DNA of 64,000 nt from contig JALHOL010000001.1 in assembly GCA_022843025.1 (NCBI GenBank), positions 682,001-746,000 of the forward strand, written 5' to 3'. The notes beneath the pieces are model-generated. The model made no database searches, was not told the DNA's origin, and saw nothing but the letters and a program-made list of their open reading frames with translations. The position numbers and the translations under genes are program-made. Shown here in pieces: positions 9,375 to 17,284 of the stretch. This stretch comes from Paracoccaceae bacterium. Lineage in GTDB: Bacteria; Pseudomonadota; Alphaproteobacteria; Rhodobacterales; Rhodobacteraceae. Position 1 is the stretch's first letter; every line of letters begins with the position of its first letter.

Positions 9375-9380
9375 GAGCAG

Positions 9381-9635
9381 TTAAATGTCCCACTCCAATG
9401 GGTTGCGTTTTAGCGTCGACTTACCTGCACCAAAATGAACCTCGCACGTGCCATCTGGTAGTTGGACTACTTTAGCGACGCTCAGTCCTCGGCGTTGCCC
9501 CGCCGCAATGATTTCTTCGATCCTTTTGGCAGTAGCGACTGACTTGCGCTTGCTTTTGATCGACAGCTCAGTTTCCACAATCCGCTCCGTAAGGGTGTAC
9601 TGTAAGCCACGGGCATCGCGGGCTTCTAGTGACAT
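9381..9635 (-). CDS. Small hypothetical protein convergent with hsdR
   Basis: An 84-residue ORF ending 6 bases from the hsdR stop on the opposite strand. It has an N-terminal helical, lysine-rich segment (LSIKSKRKSVATAKRIEEII) and a short C-terminal beta-like part ending LKRNPLEWDI. It contains no cysteines or recognisable motif except one Cys in the GTCEVHF strand. Its codon use is similar to the element rather than the core genome. I do not recognise a family. Small size and position at the end of the element make it plausible cargo, but a spurious ORF cannot be excluded. Confidence 0.5.
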   Translation of the reverse strand: MSLEARDARGLQYTLTERIVETELSIKSKRKSVATAKRIEEIIAAGQRRGLSVAKVVQLPDGTCEVHFGAGKSTLKRNPLEWDI

Positions 9636-9784
9636 TGGGCGACCTCTTGATGGTTCGATTGGTTCCTAGCACACTTTCCCTTCGCCGCAGGCAAGGTTGC
9701 TCCTGAACGGTAAATGCGACATAAGAGTGTGACATGAGCGAAACCGCGCACTTTATTGTCTTGGTACCTCAACGGCTTAGATTT

Positions 9785-9813
9785 TTGGTGGAGCGCCCCC
9801 TCTGCTCCACCAA
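9785..9813. repeat. Perfect 29-bp palindrome with a tRNA-like 3' end; candidate attachment-site remnant
   Basis: TTGGTGGAGC (9785-9794) and GCTCCACCAA (9804-9813) form perfect 10-bp arms around a 9-base loop. The right part, CCCCTCTGCTCCACCA (9797-9812), has the form of the acceptor and T-stem 3' end of a tRNA gene including CCA, but there is no T-loop or rest of a tRNA on either strand. Tyrosine integrases often use a tRNA 3' end and leave a short duplicated copy at the far junction. It lies where low-GC element DNA gives way to core genes. Neither strand has a T-run after the hairpin, so a terminator is unlikely. The rest of 9636-9894 shows no gene. Confidence 0.4.
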
Positions 9814-9894
9814 GCAATCCAAGAACTTACGGGCCGGGTTTCGGGGGCTGGTCCTTCCGGCGCTTGGCGTTGCTCTGCCGAAATAGACGATCCT

Positions 9895-10680
9895 TCAGGC
9901 CCGGTCGGGGGTGGTGAGGAAGACGCGCACGGTTTCTTCGAATTCGCGGGGTTTTTCGGCGTGGAGCCAGTGGCCAGCATCCGGGATGCGGGCGAAGCGG
10001 GCGGCGGGGAAGAGGGCGCGGATGGTGTCGCGGTATTCGGGTTTGACATATGCGCTGTTGGCCCCTGTCAGGAACAGGGTGGGGCGGTCGAAGTGACCTG
10101 TCGTGCCGGGCCAGCCGACGATGCGGGGCATCTCGGCCTCCAGCACATCGAGGTTGAGCCGCCAGCGGGGGCCGCCTTCGGCCTTGAGATCCAGCGATTG
10201 CAGGAAGAAGGCGCGCAGGGCGGCGTCGTCGATCAGGGCCGAGAGGCGCTGATCAGCCTCGGCCCGGGTGGTGAGGTGGGTCAGATCCAGCGCGCGCATC
10301 GCATCGATATGGCGGGTCTGGTCATGGGTATAGGCGACGGGGGCGATATCGGCCACGATCAGGCGGCGGATCAGGTCAGGCTGGGTGAGGGCAAGCTGCA
10401 TCGCGGCCTTGCCGCCCATGGAATGGCCCAGAAGATCGGCAGGCGCGCCGATATGGCGGATCACCTCGGCCAGATCGGCGGCGAGGTCGGGGTAGCTGTG
10501 CGAGGCGGCGCGGGGGCTGTCGCCGTGGTTGCGCATGTCGACGGCAAAGACATCGCGGGTGTCGGCCAGCCGGCGGGCAATGACGCCCCAGTTGCGACCC
10601 GAGCCGAAGAGGCCGTGCGCGATGACCAGAGGGGGATGGCTGGGGCCTTCGGTGGCGGGGTGGTGGATCAGGTTCAGCAT
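9895..10680 (-). CDS. Alpha/beta hydrolase (YbfF-like esterase)
   Basis: A 261-residue alpha/beta-hydrolase fold protein. HGLFGSGRNW forms the oxyanion-hole region (about 22-31), GHSMGG carries the nucleophile serine (about 94), and the C-terminal histidine is in DAGHWLH (about 242). This pattern matches the YbfF-like esterase family acting on short acyl esters or thioesters; the true substrate is unknown. ATG 10680 is preferred because AAAGGGA lies just upstream; a 25-codon extension to 10755 is unsupported. It is the first core gene to the right of the accessory element and is divergent from the next gene. Confidence 0.85.
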   Translation of the reverse strand: MLNLIHHPATEGPSHPPLVIAHGLFGSGRNWGVIARRLADTRDVFAVDMRNHGDSPRAASHSYPDLAADLAEVIRHIGAPADLLGHSMGGKAAMQLALTQPDLIRRLIVADIAPVAYTHDQTRHIDAMRALDLTHLTTRAEADQRLSALIDDAALRAFFLQSLDLKAEGGPRWRLNLDVLEAEMPRIVGWPGTTGHFDRPTLFLTGANSAYVKPEYRDTIRALFPAARFARIPDAGHWLHAEKPREFEETVRVFLTTPDRA

Positions 10681-10775
10681 TGTTTCCCTTTGCGCATCCG
10701 GTCGTTTCCGGATGCCTGCTTTTTCTGCCCCAGTCTTGCCGCTATGTTGCCACAATGCGTTAAGGGGTATTAAAA

Positions 10776-11147
10776 ATGTCTGCCATCGCCATTATCATTC
10801 TGCAGAAGGCAAACCGCATTTCGGAGTTGCTGGAGGAACGGCTCGGCGTCAAGGGGCCGTCGCTTGAGGCGCGGCTTGGGCGGGCGGGGCGGGTGCTGCC
10901 CTCCGAGGCGCGTCAGGCCGGGTGGCGGATTGCGCTGGCCGAACGCAAGGCCAAGCTGGGTGATCTGGCCGGGATCGACGAATACAGCTTTGATGACGAT
11001 TACCGCACCTGCCTGCGGCATTTGCAGATGATGGCGCCCGGAACGCCCGGATTGCCGCATTTCCGGTCTGCGCTGCAAAGCGGGGTTACGGCGGTTCTGT
11101 CGGTGCTTATTCTGTATATCGGGTTGGCGTTTGCCGGTCTGATCTGA
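10776..11147 (+). CDS. Hypothetical membrane-anchored protein
   Basis: A 123-residue protein of unknown function. The first ~95 residues are soluble and charged, with a helical start (IIILQKANRISELLEERLG), and the C-terminus is a single hydrophobic segment (about 101-122), giving a tail-anchored topology. An AAGGGG ribosome-binding site precedes ATG 10776. Its 3' end overlaps the 3' end of the convergent DUF817 gene by 41 bases. I recognise no domain. Confidence 0.7.
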   Translation: MSAIAIIILQKANRISELLEERLGVKGPSLEARLGRAGRVLPSEARQAGWRIALAERKAKLGDLAGIDEYSFDDDYRTCLRHLQMMAPGTPGLPHFRSALQSGVTAVLSVLILYIGLAFAGLI

Positions 11148-12015
11148 TCGCGCCTGATCTGATTTCGTCTGATCTATCGGCTGGGGCGCTGCCGCCCAGA
11201 GCGCGGCGGCTGACCAGCGTGACGGTCACGAAGGACACGTAAAGCAGCAGATACCAGGAGCCGAGTTTGCCGAGGCTGACCATTTGGCCGGGCAGTTGGC
11301 CGGAATAAAGCCATGTGCCGGTGGCGGTGCCGACATTTTCCGCGATCCAGAGCGCGAGGCTGGCGAGGAAGGCCGCAAGCGGGAGCGGCATCCAGAGCGG
11401 GCGGTCGGTGATGCGGAAATAGACGCGGGTGCGGGCGTAGAGGATCAGCGTGGCGGCAAAGAGCGCGATGCGGATGTCGGGCAGGAAGTGGTGGGCGAAG
11501 AAGTTCACATAGATCGCGGCGGCCAGCAGCAGGGTTAGCGCGAAGGGCGGGTAGGGGGTGAAGCGCATGTCGAAGATGCGGATCACGCGGGCGATATAGC
11601 TGCCCACGGCGGCATACATGAAGCCGGAGAACAGCGGCACGCCCATCAGTTTGAACAGCGCGGGTTCCGGATAGCCCCATGACCCGGCGCTGACCTTGAA
11701 CCATTCCATCGCGGTGCCGGTCAGGTGAAAGAGCAGGATGACCCGCGCCTCTTCCCATGTTTCCAGCTTTTTCCACAGAAACAGCGCCTGTGTTGCAATG
11801 GCAAAGAGGAACAGCGCGTCGTAGCGGTGCAGCGGCCAATCCGGCTGCCAGATCAGGGCGGAGCCGATGATCGCCGCCAGCATGAGGCCGCCGAAGAGGC
11901 AGGCCCAGCCCTGTTTCAGGACGAACATGACGAATTCGGCCAGTGCGAAGGGCAGGCGGTCGCGGGCCCAATCCCCCAGCCGACGTTCGATGCTGCGGGT
12001 GTTGGGGGTGATCAT
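11107..12015 (-). CDS. DUF817 family (YoaT-like) integral membrane protein
   Basis: A 302-residue membrane protein with about eight hydrophobic segments between residues 25 and 270. The most recognisable stretch combines FHLTGTAMEWFKVSAGSWGY (about 96-115) and GVPLFSGFMYAAVGSYIAR, which matches the DUF817/YoaT family as I remember it. Function is unknown. The last ~25 residues are hydrophilic and encoded by repetitive CTGATC-rich DNA, and the 3' end overlaps the convergent neighbour, so the C-terminus may be a recent extension. ATG 12015 is followed by a short cytosolic N-terminus. Confidence 0.85.
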   Translation of the reverse strand: MITPNTRSIERRLGDWARDRLPFALAEFVMFVLKQGWACLFGGLMLAAIIGSALIWQPDWPLHRYDALFLFAIATQALFLWKKLETWEEARVILLFHLTGTAMEWFKVSAGSWGYPEPALFKLMGVPLFSGFMYAAVGSYIARVIRIFDMRFTPYPPFALTLLLAAAIYVNFFAHHFLPDIRIALFAATLILYARTRVYFRITDRPLWMPLPLAAFLASLALWIAENVGTATGTWLYSGQLPGQMVSLGKLGSWYLLLYVSFVTVTLVSRRALGGSAPADRSDEIRSGAIRSDRQTPTRYTE

Positions 12016-12151
12016 CCTGTCCTTCGCAGTTTTGTGGGCGGATTTGATCGCCGTGGATCGAAGCCGTCAAGTCCGGTGATCGCGTGGCTTGCTGGACAAT
12101 CGGTGGTCGGACCGGGCACGATAGGACGGCGAGGGAGGCCGCCCACAGGCA

Positions 12152-12835
12152 ATGACTGACACGACGGACGATGGACAGAAGGCACTTCAGATTGACGCCC
12201 AGCGCCTATTGGGGCGCTGCATTCTGCGGCTTCAGCAATATGAGAGGCAATTGAAGGCCATTCTGCAGATGTGCAGTGTAACGATCACGGCAGACGGCCC
12301 ATCGGGTGGTCTTGCGGTTCAGGAGGCGGACGTCAGGCTTAAGACCTTAGGGATGCTGGTTGGGGCCTTTACCGGTGATCTTCTGTTCGCGCTGGGCGAG
12401 GGTGAAATTGGCAACGTTCGGGTGAAGGACGTGCCCGATTTCTCGGTCCATTTGCGTTTGGGAATGACGGCCGAGGCATTTGAGCGAACCAAGCAGGACC
12501 TTGCCGAACTCGTCACCGTGCGTAACGATCTGGTCCACCACTTCATCGAACAGCATGATATTGCCACGGTGGCTGGGTGCCAGAGTGCGCTTGTCGCTTT
12601 GCATGCCGCTGACGAACGTATTGGCGCCCATCTGGTGCGTCTGCAGGCGTGGGCGACGACGTTCACGCAGGCGCGGCAGGAAGCAGCCCGTGCCCTTTCG
12701 TCGGGCCCTGTGCTTGAGAGTTTGGTAGACTCCAACGCTGCGACGGGTGTGGCGTCTGAGAGAGGGCCCGCACCGCGCCGGGGTACACCGCGCCGAAAGA
12801 TAAAGAAAAACACCCCGACGCCACGGAAGCATTGA
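12152..12835 (+). CDS. Hypothetical protein with HEPN-like RNDLVHH motif
   Basis: A 227-residue, largely helical protein. Residues about 105-150 (RLGMTAEAFERTKQDLAELV then TVRNDLVHHF) resemble the helical region found in some OST-HTH/LOTUS-containing proteins, and RNDLVH fits the R-x4-H signature of HEPN-fold RNases. The C-terminal 30 residues are basic and low-complexity (RRGTPRRKIKKNTPTPRKH), suggesting nucleic-acid contact. No LOTUS or toxin partner is present beside it, so it appears solitary. RNase activity is only inferred. A strong hairpin follows immediately. Confidence 0.7.
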   Translation: MTDTTDDGQKALQIDAQRLLGRCILRLQQYERQLKAILQMCSVTITADGPSGGLAVQEADVRLKTLGMLVGAFTGDLLFALGEGEIGNVRVKDVPDFSVHLRLGMTAEAFERTKQDLAELVTVRNDLVHHFIEQHDIATVAGCQSALVALHAADERIGAHLVRLQAWATTFTQARQEAARALSSGPVLESLVDSNAATGVASERGPAPRRGTPRRKIKKNTPTPRKH

Positions 12836-12845
12836 CCGAAAAGGA

Positions 12846-12876
12846 AAAGGGCGCGGGACTTTGGCCCGCGCCCTTT
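12846..12876. terminator. Strong bidirectional hairpin between convergent genes
   Basis: AAAGGGCGCGGG (12846-12857) pairs perfectly with CCCGCGCCCTTT (12865-12876) around a 7-base loop. It lies between the 3' end of the HEPN-like gene and the 3' end of glyA, and the A-rich and T-rich ends of the stem suit termination in both directions. Confidence 0.75.
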
Positions 12877-12896
12877 CACCCGTAAAGTCAGGTCTA

Positions 12897-14192
12897 TCAG
12901 AGCCCCGGATAGATCGGGAACTGCTTGCAGAGGGTTTCGACCTCGGCCTTTACCTTGGCTTCGACGGCGGCGTTGCCGTCTTCGCCATTGGCGGCGAGGC
13001 CGTCGACGACTTCGGTGATCCAGCGGCCGATCTGGCGGAATTCGCCTTCACCGAAGCCGCGCGTGGTGCCTGCGGGGGTGCCGAGGCGGACGCCGGAGGT
13101 GATGGTGGGCTTTTCCGTATCGAAGGGGATGCCGTTCTTGTTGCAGGTGATGTGGGCGCGGCCGAGGGCTTTCTCGGTGGCGTTGCCCTTTACGCCCTTG
13201 GGGCGCAGGTCGACCAGCATCAGGTGGGTGTCGGTGCCACCGGTGACGATGTCCAGCCCGCCCTTCATCAGCTCATCCGCCAGCGCCTTTGCGTTGGTGA
13301 TGACCTGCTTTTGATAGGTGATGAATTCCGGGCGCAGGGCTTCGCCGAAGGCGACGGCCTTGGCCGCGATGACGTGCATCAGCGGGCCGCCTTGGATGCC
13401 GGGGAAGATGGCCGAGTTGAACTTTTTGGCCAGCGCCTCATCATCCGTGAGGATCATGCCGCCGCGCGGGCCGCGTAGGGTTTTGTGCGTGGTGGTGGTG
13501 GCGACATGGGCATGCGGGAAGGGCGAGGGGTAGAGGCCTGCCGCGACGAGACCCGCGAAATGTGCCATGTCGACAAGGAGATAGGCACCCACGCTGTCAG
13601 CGATTTCACGCATCTTGGCGAAGTCGATGATGCGGGGAATGGCCGAGCCGCCGGCAATGATCAGCTTGGGCTTATGTTCTGCGGCAAGTTCGGCGACCTG
13701 ATCGTAGTTCAGTTCCAGATCCTGCTTGCGCACGCCGTATTGCACGGCCTTGAACCACTTGCCCGACTGGTTGGGCGCCGCGCCATGGGTCAGGTGGCCA
13801 CCGGCATCGAGCGACATGCCGAGGATGGTGTCACCCGGCTGCAGCAGGGCCTGAAACACGCCCTGGTTCGCCTGCGAGCCGGAATTGGGCTGGACGTTGG
13901 CAAAGCCGCAACCGAACAGCTTGCAGGCGCGTTCGATGGCGAGGTTTTCCGCAATATCAACATATTGGCAGCCGCCATAGTAGCGCTTGCCCGGATAACC
14001 TTCGGCATATTTGTTGGTCATCACGGACCCCTGCGCTTCCATCACGGCGCGGGAGACGATGTTTTCCGAGGCGATCAGTTCGATTTCGTGCCGCTGGCGG
14101 CCGAGTTCCTGGGTGATCGCGCCGAACAATTCGGCGTCACGGGTGGCGAGGGGTTCGGTGAAGAATCCGGTATCGCGGTGGGGGGCGTTCAT
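12897..14192 (-). CDS. glyA: Serine hydroxymethyltransferase
   Basis: Converts serine and tetrahydrofolate to glycine and 5,10-methylene-tetrahydrofolate; a PLP enzyme central to one-carbon metabolism. It has 431 residues, normal length. Visible family signatures are [10 protein letters not shown] (about 38-47), [15 protein letters not shown] (about 60-74), [10 protein letters not shown], and the PLP-lysine motif [14 protein letters not shown] (about 238-251). A GAGGAGA ribosome-binding site precedes ATG 14192. It is transcribed alone, divergent from nadK. Confidence 0.98.
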   Translation of the reverse strand: MNAPHRDTGFFTEPLATRDAELFGAITQELGRQRHEIELIASENIVSRAVMEAQGSVMTNKYAEGYPGKRYYGGCQYVDIAENLAIERACKLFGCGFANVQPNSGSQANQGVFQALLQPGDTILGMSLDAGGHLTHGAAPNQSGKWFKAVQYGVRKQDLELNYDQVAELAAEHKPKLIIAGGSAIPRIIDFAKMREIADSVGAYLLVDMAHFAGLVAAGLYPSPFPHAHVATTTTHKTLRGPRGGMILTDDEALAKKFNSAIFPGIQGGPLMHVIAAKAVAFGEALRPEFITYQKQVITNAKALADELMKGGLDIVTGGTDTHLMLVDLRPKGVKGNATEKALGRAHITCNKNGIPFDTEKPTITSGVRLGTPAGTTRGFGEGEFRQIGRWITEVVDGLAANGEDGNAAVEAKVKAEVETLCKQFPIYPGL

Positions 14193-14405
14193 GGGCTCTC
14201 CTCATGGCGGGAATGCAGGATTGGTGACGGGCTTGTCCCGCATCTAGCGCACTGGATGCGATGCGGGAAGGCAAGAAAACGACTCCAATCGGGGTCTGTG
14301 CGAAATAATGGGTCGGGCGGGCCGGTGGGGCGGGGGTGTTTCGGGGGTTGAGTTTGGCGGGGTTGGCCCGCAAGACTGCGGTGCACGACTGGGGAGACTG
14401 GGCCG

Positions 14406-15173
14406 ATGACCACATCACGCATCGCCTTTATGGCATCGGGGGCACCGGCGGCGACCGAGGCGCTGCGGGTGTTGACGGCGCGCTATGGGCAGGTGGCGCA
14501 GGAGAGCGCAGATGTTGTGGTTGCCCTTGGGGGGGACGGCTTCATGTTGCAGACGCTGCATGAGACGCAGCGGCTGTCGCTGCCGGTCTATGGGATGAAT
14601 TGCGGCACCATTGGATTCCTGATGAACGCCTATCAGCCCGGCGATCTGCCTGCGCGGCTGGCGGCGGCGGAGGAGGCGGTGATCAACCCGCTGCGGATGC
14701 GCGCTGTGGATGTGGAGGGCGCGGTGCATGAGGCGCTGGCGATCAACGAGGTGAGCCTGCTGCGTGCGGGGCCGCAGGCGGCGAAACTGCGGGTCAGCGT
14801 GGATGGCCGGGTGCGGATGGAGGAGTTGGTCTGCGATGGGGCTTTGGTGGCAACGCCTGCGGGATCAACGGCTTACAACTATTCGGCGCATGGGCCGATC
14901 CTGCCCATCGGGGCGGATGTGCTGGCGTTGACGGCGATGGCGGCATTCCGGCCCCGGCGTTGGCGCGGGGCGCTGATCCCCAAGGGGGCGGTGGTGCGGT
15001 TTGAGGTGCTGGAGGCCGAGAAGCGCCCGGTGATGGCCGATGCCGACAGCCGCGGGTCTGTGAGGGGGGTGGCGAGCGTCGAGGTGCGGTCGGAGCCGGG
15101 GGTGCGGCACCGCATCCTGTTCGATCCCGGCCATGGGCTGGAAGAGCGGCTGATCAACGAGCAGTTCGTCTGA
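14406..15173 (+). CDS. nadK: NAD kinase
   Basis: Phosphorylates NAD to NADP using ATP or polyphosphate. It has 255 residues. The GGDGFML motif (about 46-52) is the catalytic NAD-kinase signature. INEVSLL (about 113-119) and [18 protein letters not shown] (about 140-157) are the conserved substrate-binding segments. The frame starts at ATG 14406, divergent from glyA. The 215-base gap that follows holds only a 12-bp-periodic repeat and the promoter of the next gene. Confidence 0.96.
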   Translation: MTTSRIAFMASGAPAATEALRVLTARYGQVAQESADVVVALGGDGFMLQTLHETQRLSLPVYGMNCGTIGFLMNAYQPGDLPARLAAAEEAVINPLRMRAVDVEGAVHEALAINEVSLLRAGPQAAKLRVSVDGRVRMEELVCDGALVATPAGSTAYNYSAHGPILPIGADVLALTAMAAFRPRRWRGALIPKGAVVRFEVLEAEKRPVMADADSRGSVRGVASVEVRSEPGVRHRILFDPGHGLEERLINEQFV

Positions 15174-15232
15174 CGGAACCGCCAAGCCCTTGCGGGCGCT
15201 GGGTTTATTTTCGGGATAGGGGCCGGAGGGCG

Positions 15233-15280
15233 GTGCAGCGCCTGGTGCAGATGCCGGTGCAGACGGCTGTGCATACGCGC
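15233..15280 (+). repeat. Four 12-bp GTGCAG-type units (copy 1)
   Basis: Four consecutive 12-mers begin GTGCAG or GTGCAT (starts 15233, 15245, 15257, 15269). A very similar array occurs at 37272, and both are followed within ~20-30 bases by GTTAACC. It sits upstream of the DUF2946-like gene. Its function is unknown; a DNA-binding site or a dispersed element is possible. Confidence 0.6.
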
Positions 15281-15388
15281 GGTGGTGTCGGGTGGCGTTA
15301 ACCATGTGTCTGGCGGGTGAGTCGGGCGGTCTTTGGCTGGTGCTTGCCCCCTTGATCGGCGGGGGGCAGGTGGGTTAGCGCTGCGCTG

Positions 15389-15787
15389 ATGCTGTTGTCG
15401 CGTTTTCCATTGCTGATGCGGGCTGTGCTGGCCCTGACGCTTGGCCTGGCTTTGGCCGGGGCGGGGGCGGCGCATCGCCCGCTGGAGCGGCCCGCCGAGG
15501 CGGCGGCCCAGTTTGCCGCGATGGCAGCCTTTCTGGCGGCGGGCGGATTGGTTGACGATCTGTGCCACGATGCCGGGATGGCGGGGCATGAGGGTGGGCA
15601 TGGGCAGCGGGACTGCCCGGCCTGCGTGTTGCAGAAATCTGCAATGGCTGTGGCGGTGGTGGCGCTGCCCGTGCCGATCGAACGGCAATGGCGCGCGCTG
15701 TGGCCTGTCGTGCAGGGGCAGGCGGTGCCCGCCGGTCCCCTGTTTTTGCCCCCGGCGCGGGGGCCACCGGAGACGACCTTTTCCTGA
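15389..15787 (+). CDS. Secreted small Cys/His-rich protein (DUF2946-like)
   Basis: A 132-residue protein with an N-terminal signal peptide (MLLSRFPLLMRAVLALTLGL, cleavage probably after AGA near residue 27). The middle has HDAGMAGHEGGHGQRDCPAC (about 60-79), clustering histidines with a C-x2-C pair, plausible for metal binding. This matches the general form of DUF2946 proteins, often near metal-uptake membrane proteins. It lies 59 bases before the PepSY gene on the same strand and probably forms an operon with it. Copper or iron involvement is inference. Confidence 0.65.
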   Translation: MLLSRFPLLMRAVLALTLGLALAGAGAAHRPLERPAEAAAQFAAMAAFLAAGGLVDDLCHDAGMAGHEGGHGQRDCPACVLQKSAMAVAVVALPVPIERQWRALWPVVQGQAVPAGPLFLPPARGPPETTFS

Positions 15788-15846
15788 TGCGGACTTCAGG
15801 CTGTCGCGTGGTGCGGCGGCTGGCACATGGACAAAGGACATATCCC

Positions 15847-17238
15847 ATGGTTTCGACGACAGAGGATGTCGCCTGCGCGGCGACGGAACGGCGCTATTTC
15901 ACGGTGTGGCGCTGGCATTTCTACTGCTCACTTTACGTCTTTCCATTCCTGATCATGCTGGCGGTGACCGGCCTGATCATGCTGTGGATTTCGGCGCTGA
16001 CCGATCTGAACGGCGAGCGGATGGTGATTGCCCCAACAGGCAGCCCGATGGCGGTGTCCGCCTTGCAGGCGGCGGCGGAGGCGGCCGTTCCGGGTGGTGT
16101 GGCGGGCAGCTATATCGCGCCGATGGCGGCGGATCGGGTGGCGGTGTTTCAGGTGACGGGTGCAGAGGGGGCGATGACGGTGGTCATCAACCCCTATACT
16201 GCCGAGGTGGTGGACACCTTTCCCTGGCGGGCGGGGTGGTATGATTTCGCGACCGAAATTCACGGCACGCTGCTGATCGGCGATCTAGGGGATTGGCTGA
16301 TCGAGGCGGCGGCATCTCTGGGCGTGATCCTTGTGGTGACGGGCGTCTGGCTGCATTGGCCGCGCCGGGGTGGGACATGGCGCGAGGCGCTGTTGCCGAA
16401 GGTGGTTTTCACCTCGCGCGGGGCGTGGAAGGCGCTGCACGGTGCGGTGGGGATGTGGATGTCGGCGGTGCTGCTGGTGTTCCTGATTTCGGGGCTGAGT
16501 TGGGCGGGGATCTGGGGCGGCAAGATGGTGCAGGCCTGGTCGACCTTTCCGGCAGAGAAGTGGGAGGCGGTGCCGCTGTCGGACAAGACCCATGCCGACA
16601 TGAACCATGGCGCGGCGAAAGAGGTGCCTTGGGGGCTGGAACAGACCCCGCTGCCGGAGAGCGGGTCGTTGGCGGGGACGCAGGCGATTGCCGGGCCGGT
16701 CACGATTGACAGCGTGGCGGGCTTTGCGCAGGGCCTTGGGTTCAACGGGCGGTTCCAGCTGGCCCTTCCGGGGGATGAGACGGGGGTCTGGACGATCAGC
16801 CATGACAGCATGTCGAATGATGGCCCCGATCCCAGCGCGGACCGGACTGTCCATATCGACCAATACACCGGCCATGTGTTGGCCGATGTGGGTTATGCCG
16901 ATTACAGCCCTTGGGCCAAGGCGATGGCCTATGGCATCGCCTTTCACGAGGGCGACATGGGGGCGTGGAACATCGCGCTGAACACGCTGTTCTGCCTGTC
17001 GATGATCTTTCTGCCGGTGTCGGGGTTGGTGATGTGGTGGAAGCGGCGGCCTGCCGGGGCGTTCCGCCTTGGTGCGCCGCCCGCTCCGCAGGGGCTGGCC
17101 TTCTGGTGGGTGGCGGCGGCGCTGATCGGGGTGCTGGGGATCGCCTTTCCGCTGGGCGGGGTGGCGATTGCGGCGGTGATCGTGCTGGATCTGGTGCTGC
17201 TGCGGCAGGTGCCTGCATTGCGGCGGGTGTTGTCCTAG
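15847..17238 (+). CDS. PepSY-associated transmembrane protein
   Basis: A 463-residue inner-membrane protein with the PepSY_TM architecture. One TM helix is at about 20-45, a periplasmic PepSY-like domain follows (about 50-125), then helices near 155-175 and 205-235, a second large loop (about 240-385) and several C-terminal helices. Conserved histidines lie near the membrane (RWHFYCSLY, EIHGTLLIGDLG, ALHGAVGMWM, AFHEGDMGAWN), as in proteins proposed to bind heme or reduce siderophore iron. ATG 15847 is chosen; the in-frame extension to 15688 lies within the upstream gene. The substrate is unknown. Confidence 0.85.
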   Translation: MVSTTEDVACAATERRYFTVWRWHFYCSLYVFPFLIMLAVTGLIMLWISALTDLNGERMVIAPTGSPMAVSALQAAAEAAVPGGVAGSYIAPMAADRVAVFQVTGAEGAMTVVINPYTAEVVDTFPWRAGWYDFATEIHGTLLIGDLGDWLIEAAASLGVILVVTGVWLHWPRRGGTWREALLPKVVFTSRGAWKALHGAVGMWMSAVLLVFLISGLSWAGIWGGKMVQAWSTFPAEKWEAVPLSDKTHADMNHGAAKEVPWGLEQTPLPESGSLAGTQAIAGPVTIDSVAGFAQGLGFNGRFQLALPGDETGVWTISHDSMSNDGPDPSADRTVHIDQYTGHVLADVGYADYSPWAKAMAYGIAFHEGDMGAWNIALNTLFCLSMIFLPVSGLVMWWKRRPAGAFRLGAPPAPQGLAFWWVAAALIGVLGIAFPLGGVAIAAVIVLDLVLLRQVPALRRVLS

Positions 17239-17248
17239 AGCGCGCGTG

Positions 17249-17268
17249 GGGCGGGGGCGACCCCGCCC
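17249..17268. terminator. GC-rich hairpin between convergent genes
   Basis: GGGCGGGG (17249-17256) pairs with CCCCGCCC (17261-17268) around GCGA. It lies between the convergent PepSY and response-regulator genes. It lacks a T-run, so termination efficiency is uncertain. Confidence 0.4.
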
Positions 17269-17284
17269 TATGGCGGGCTGTGGG

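Noticed and set aside
9785-9813. Palindrome read as a Rho-independent terminator
   Set aside because: No T-run follows the hairpin on either strand; on the minus strand it is followed by A residues instead.
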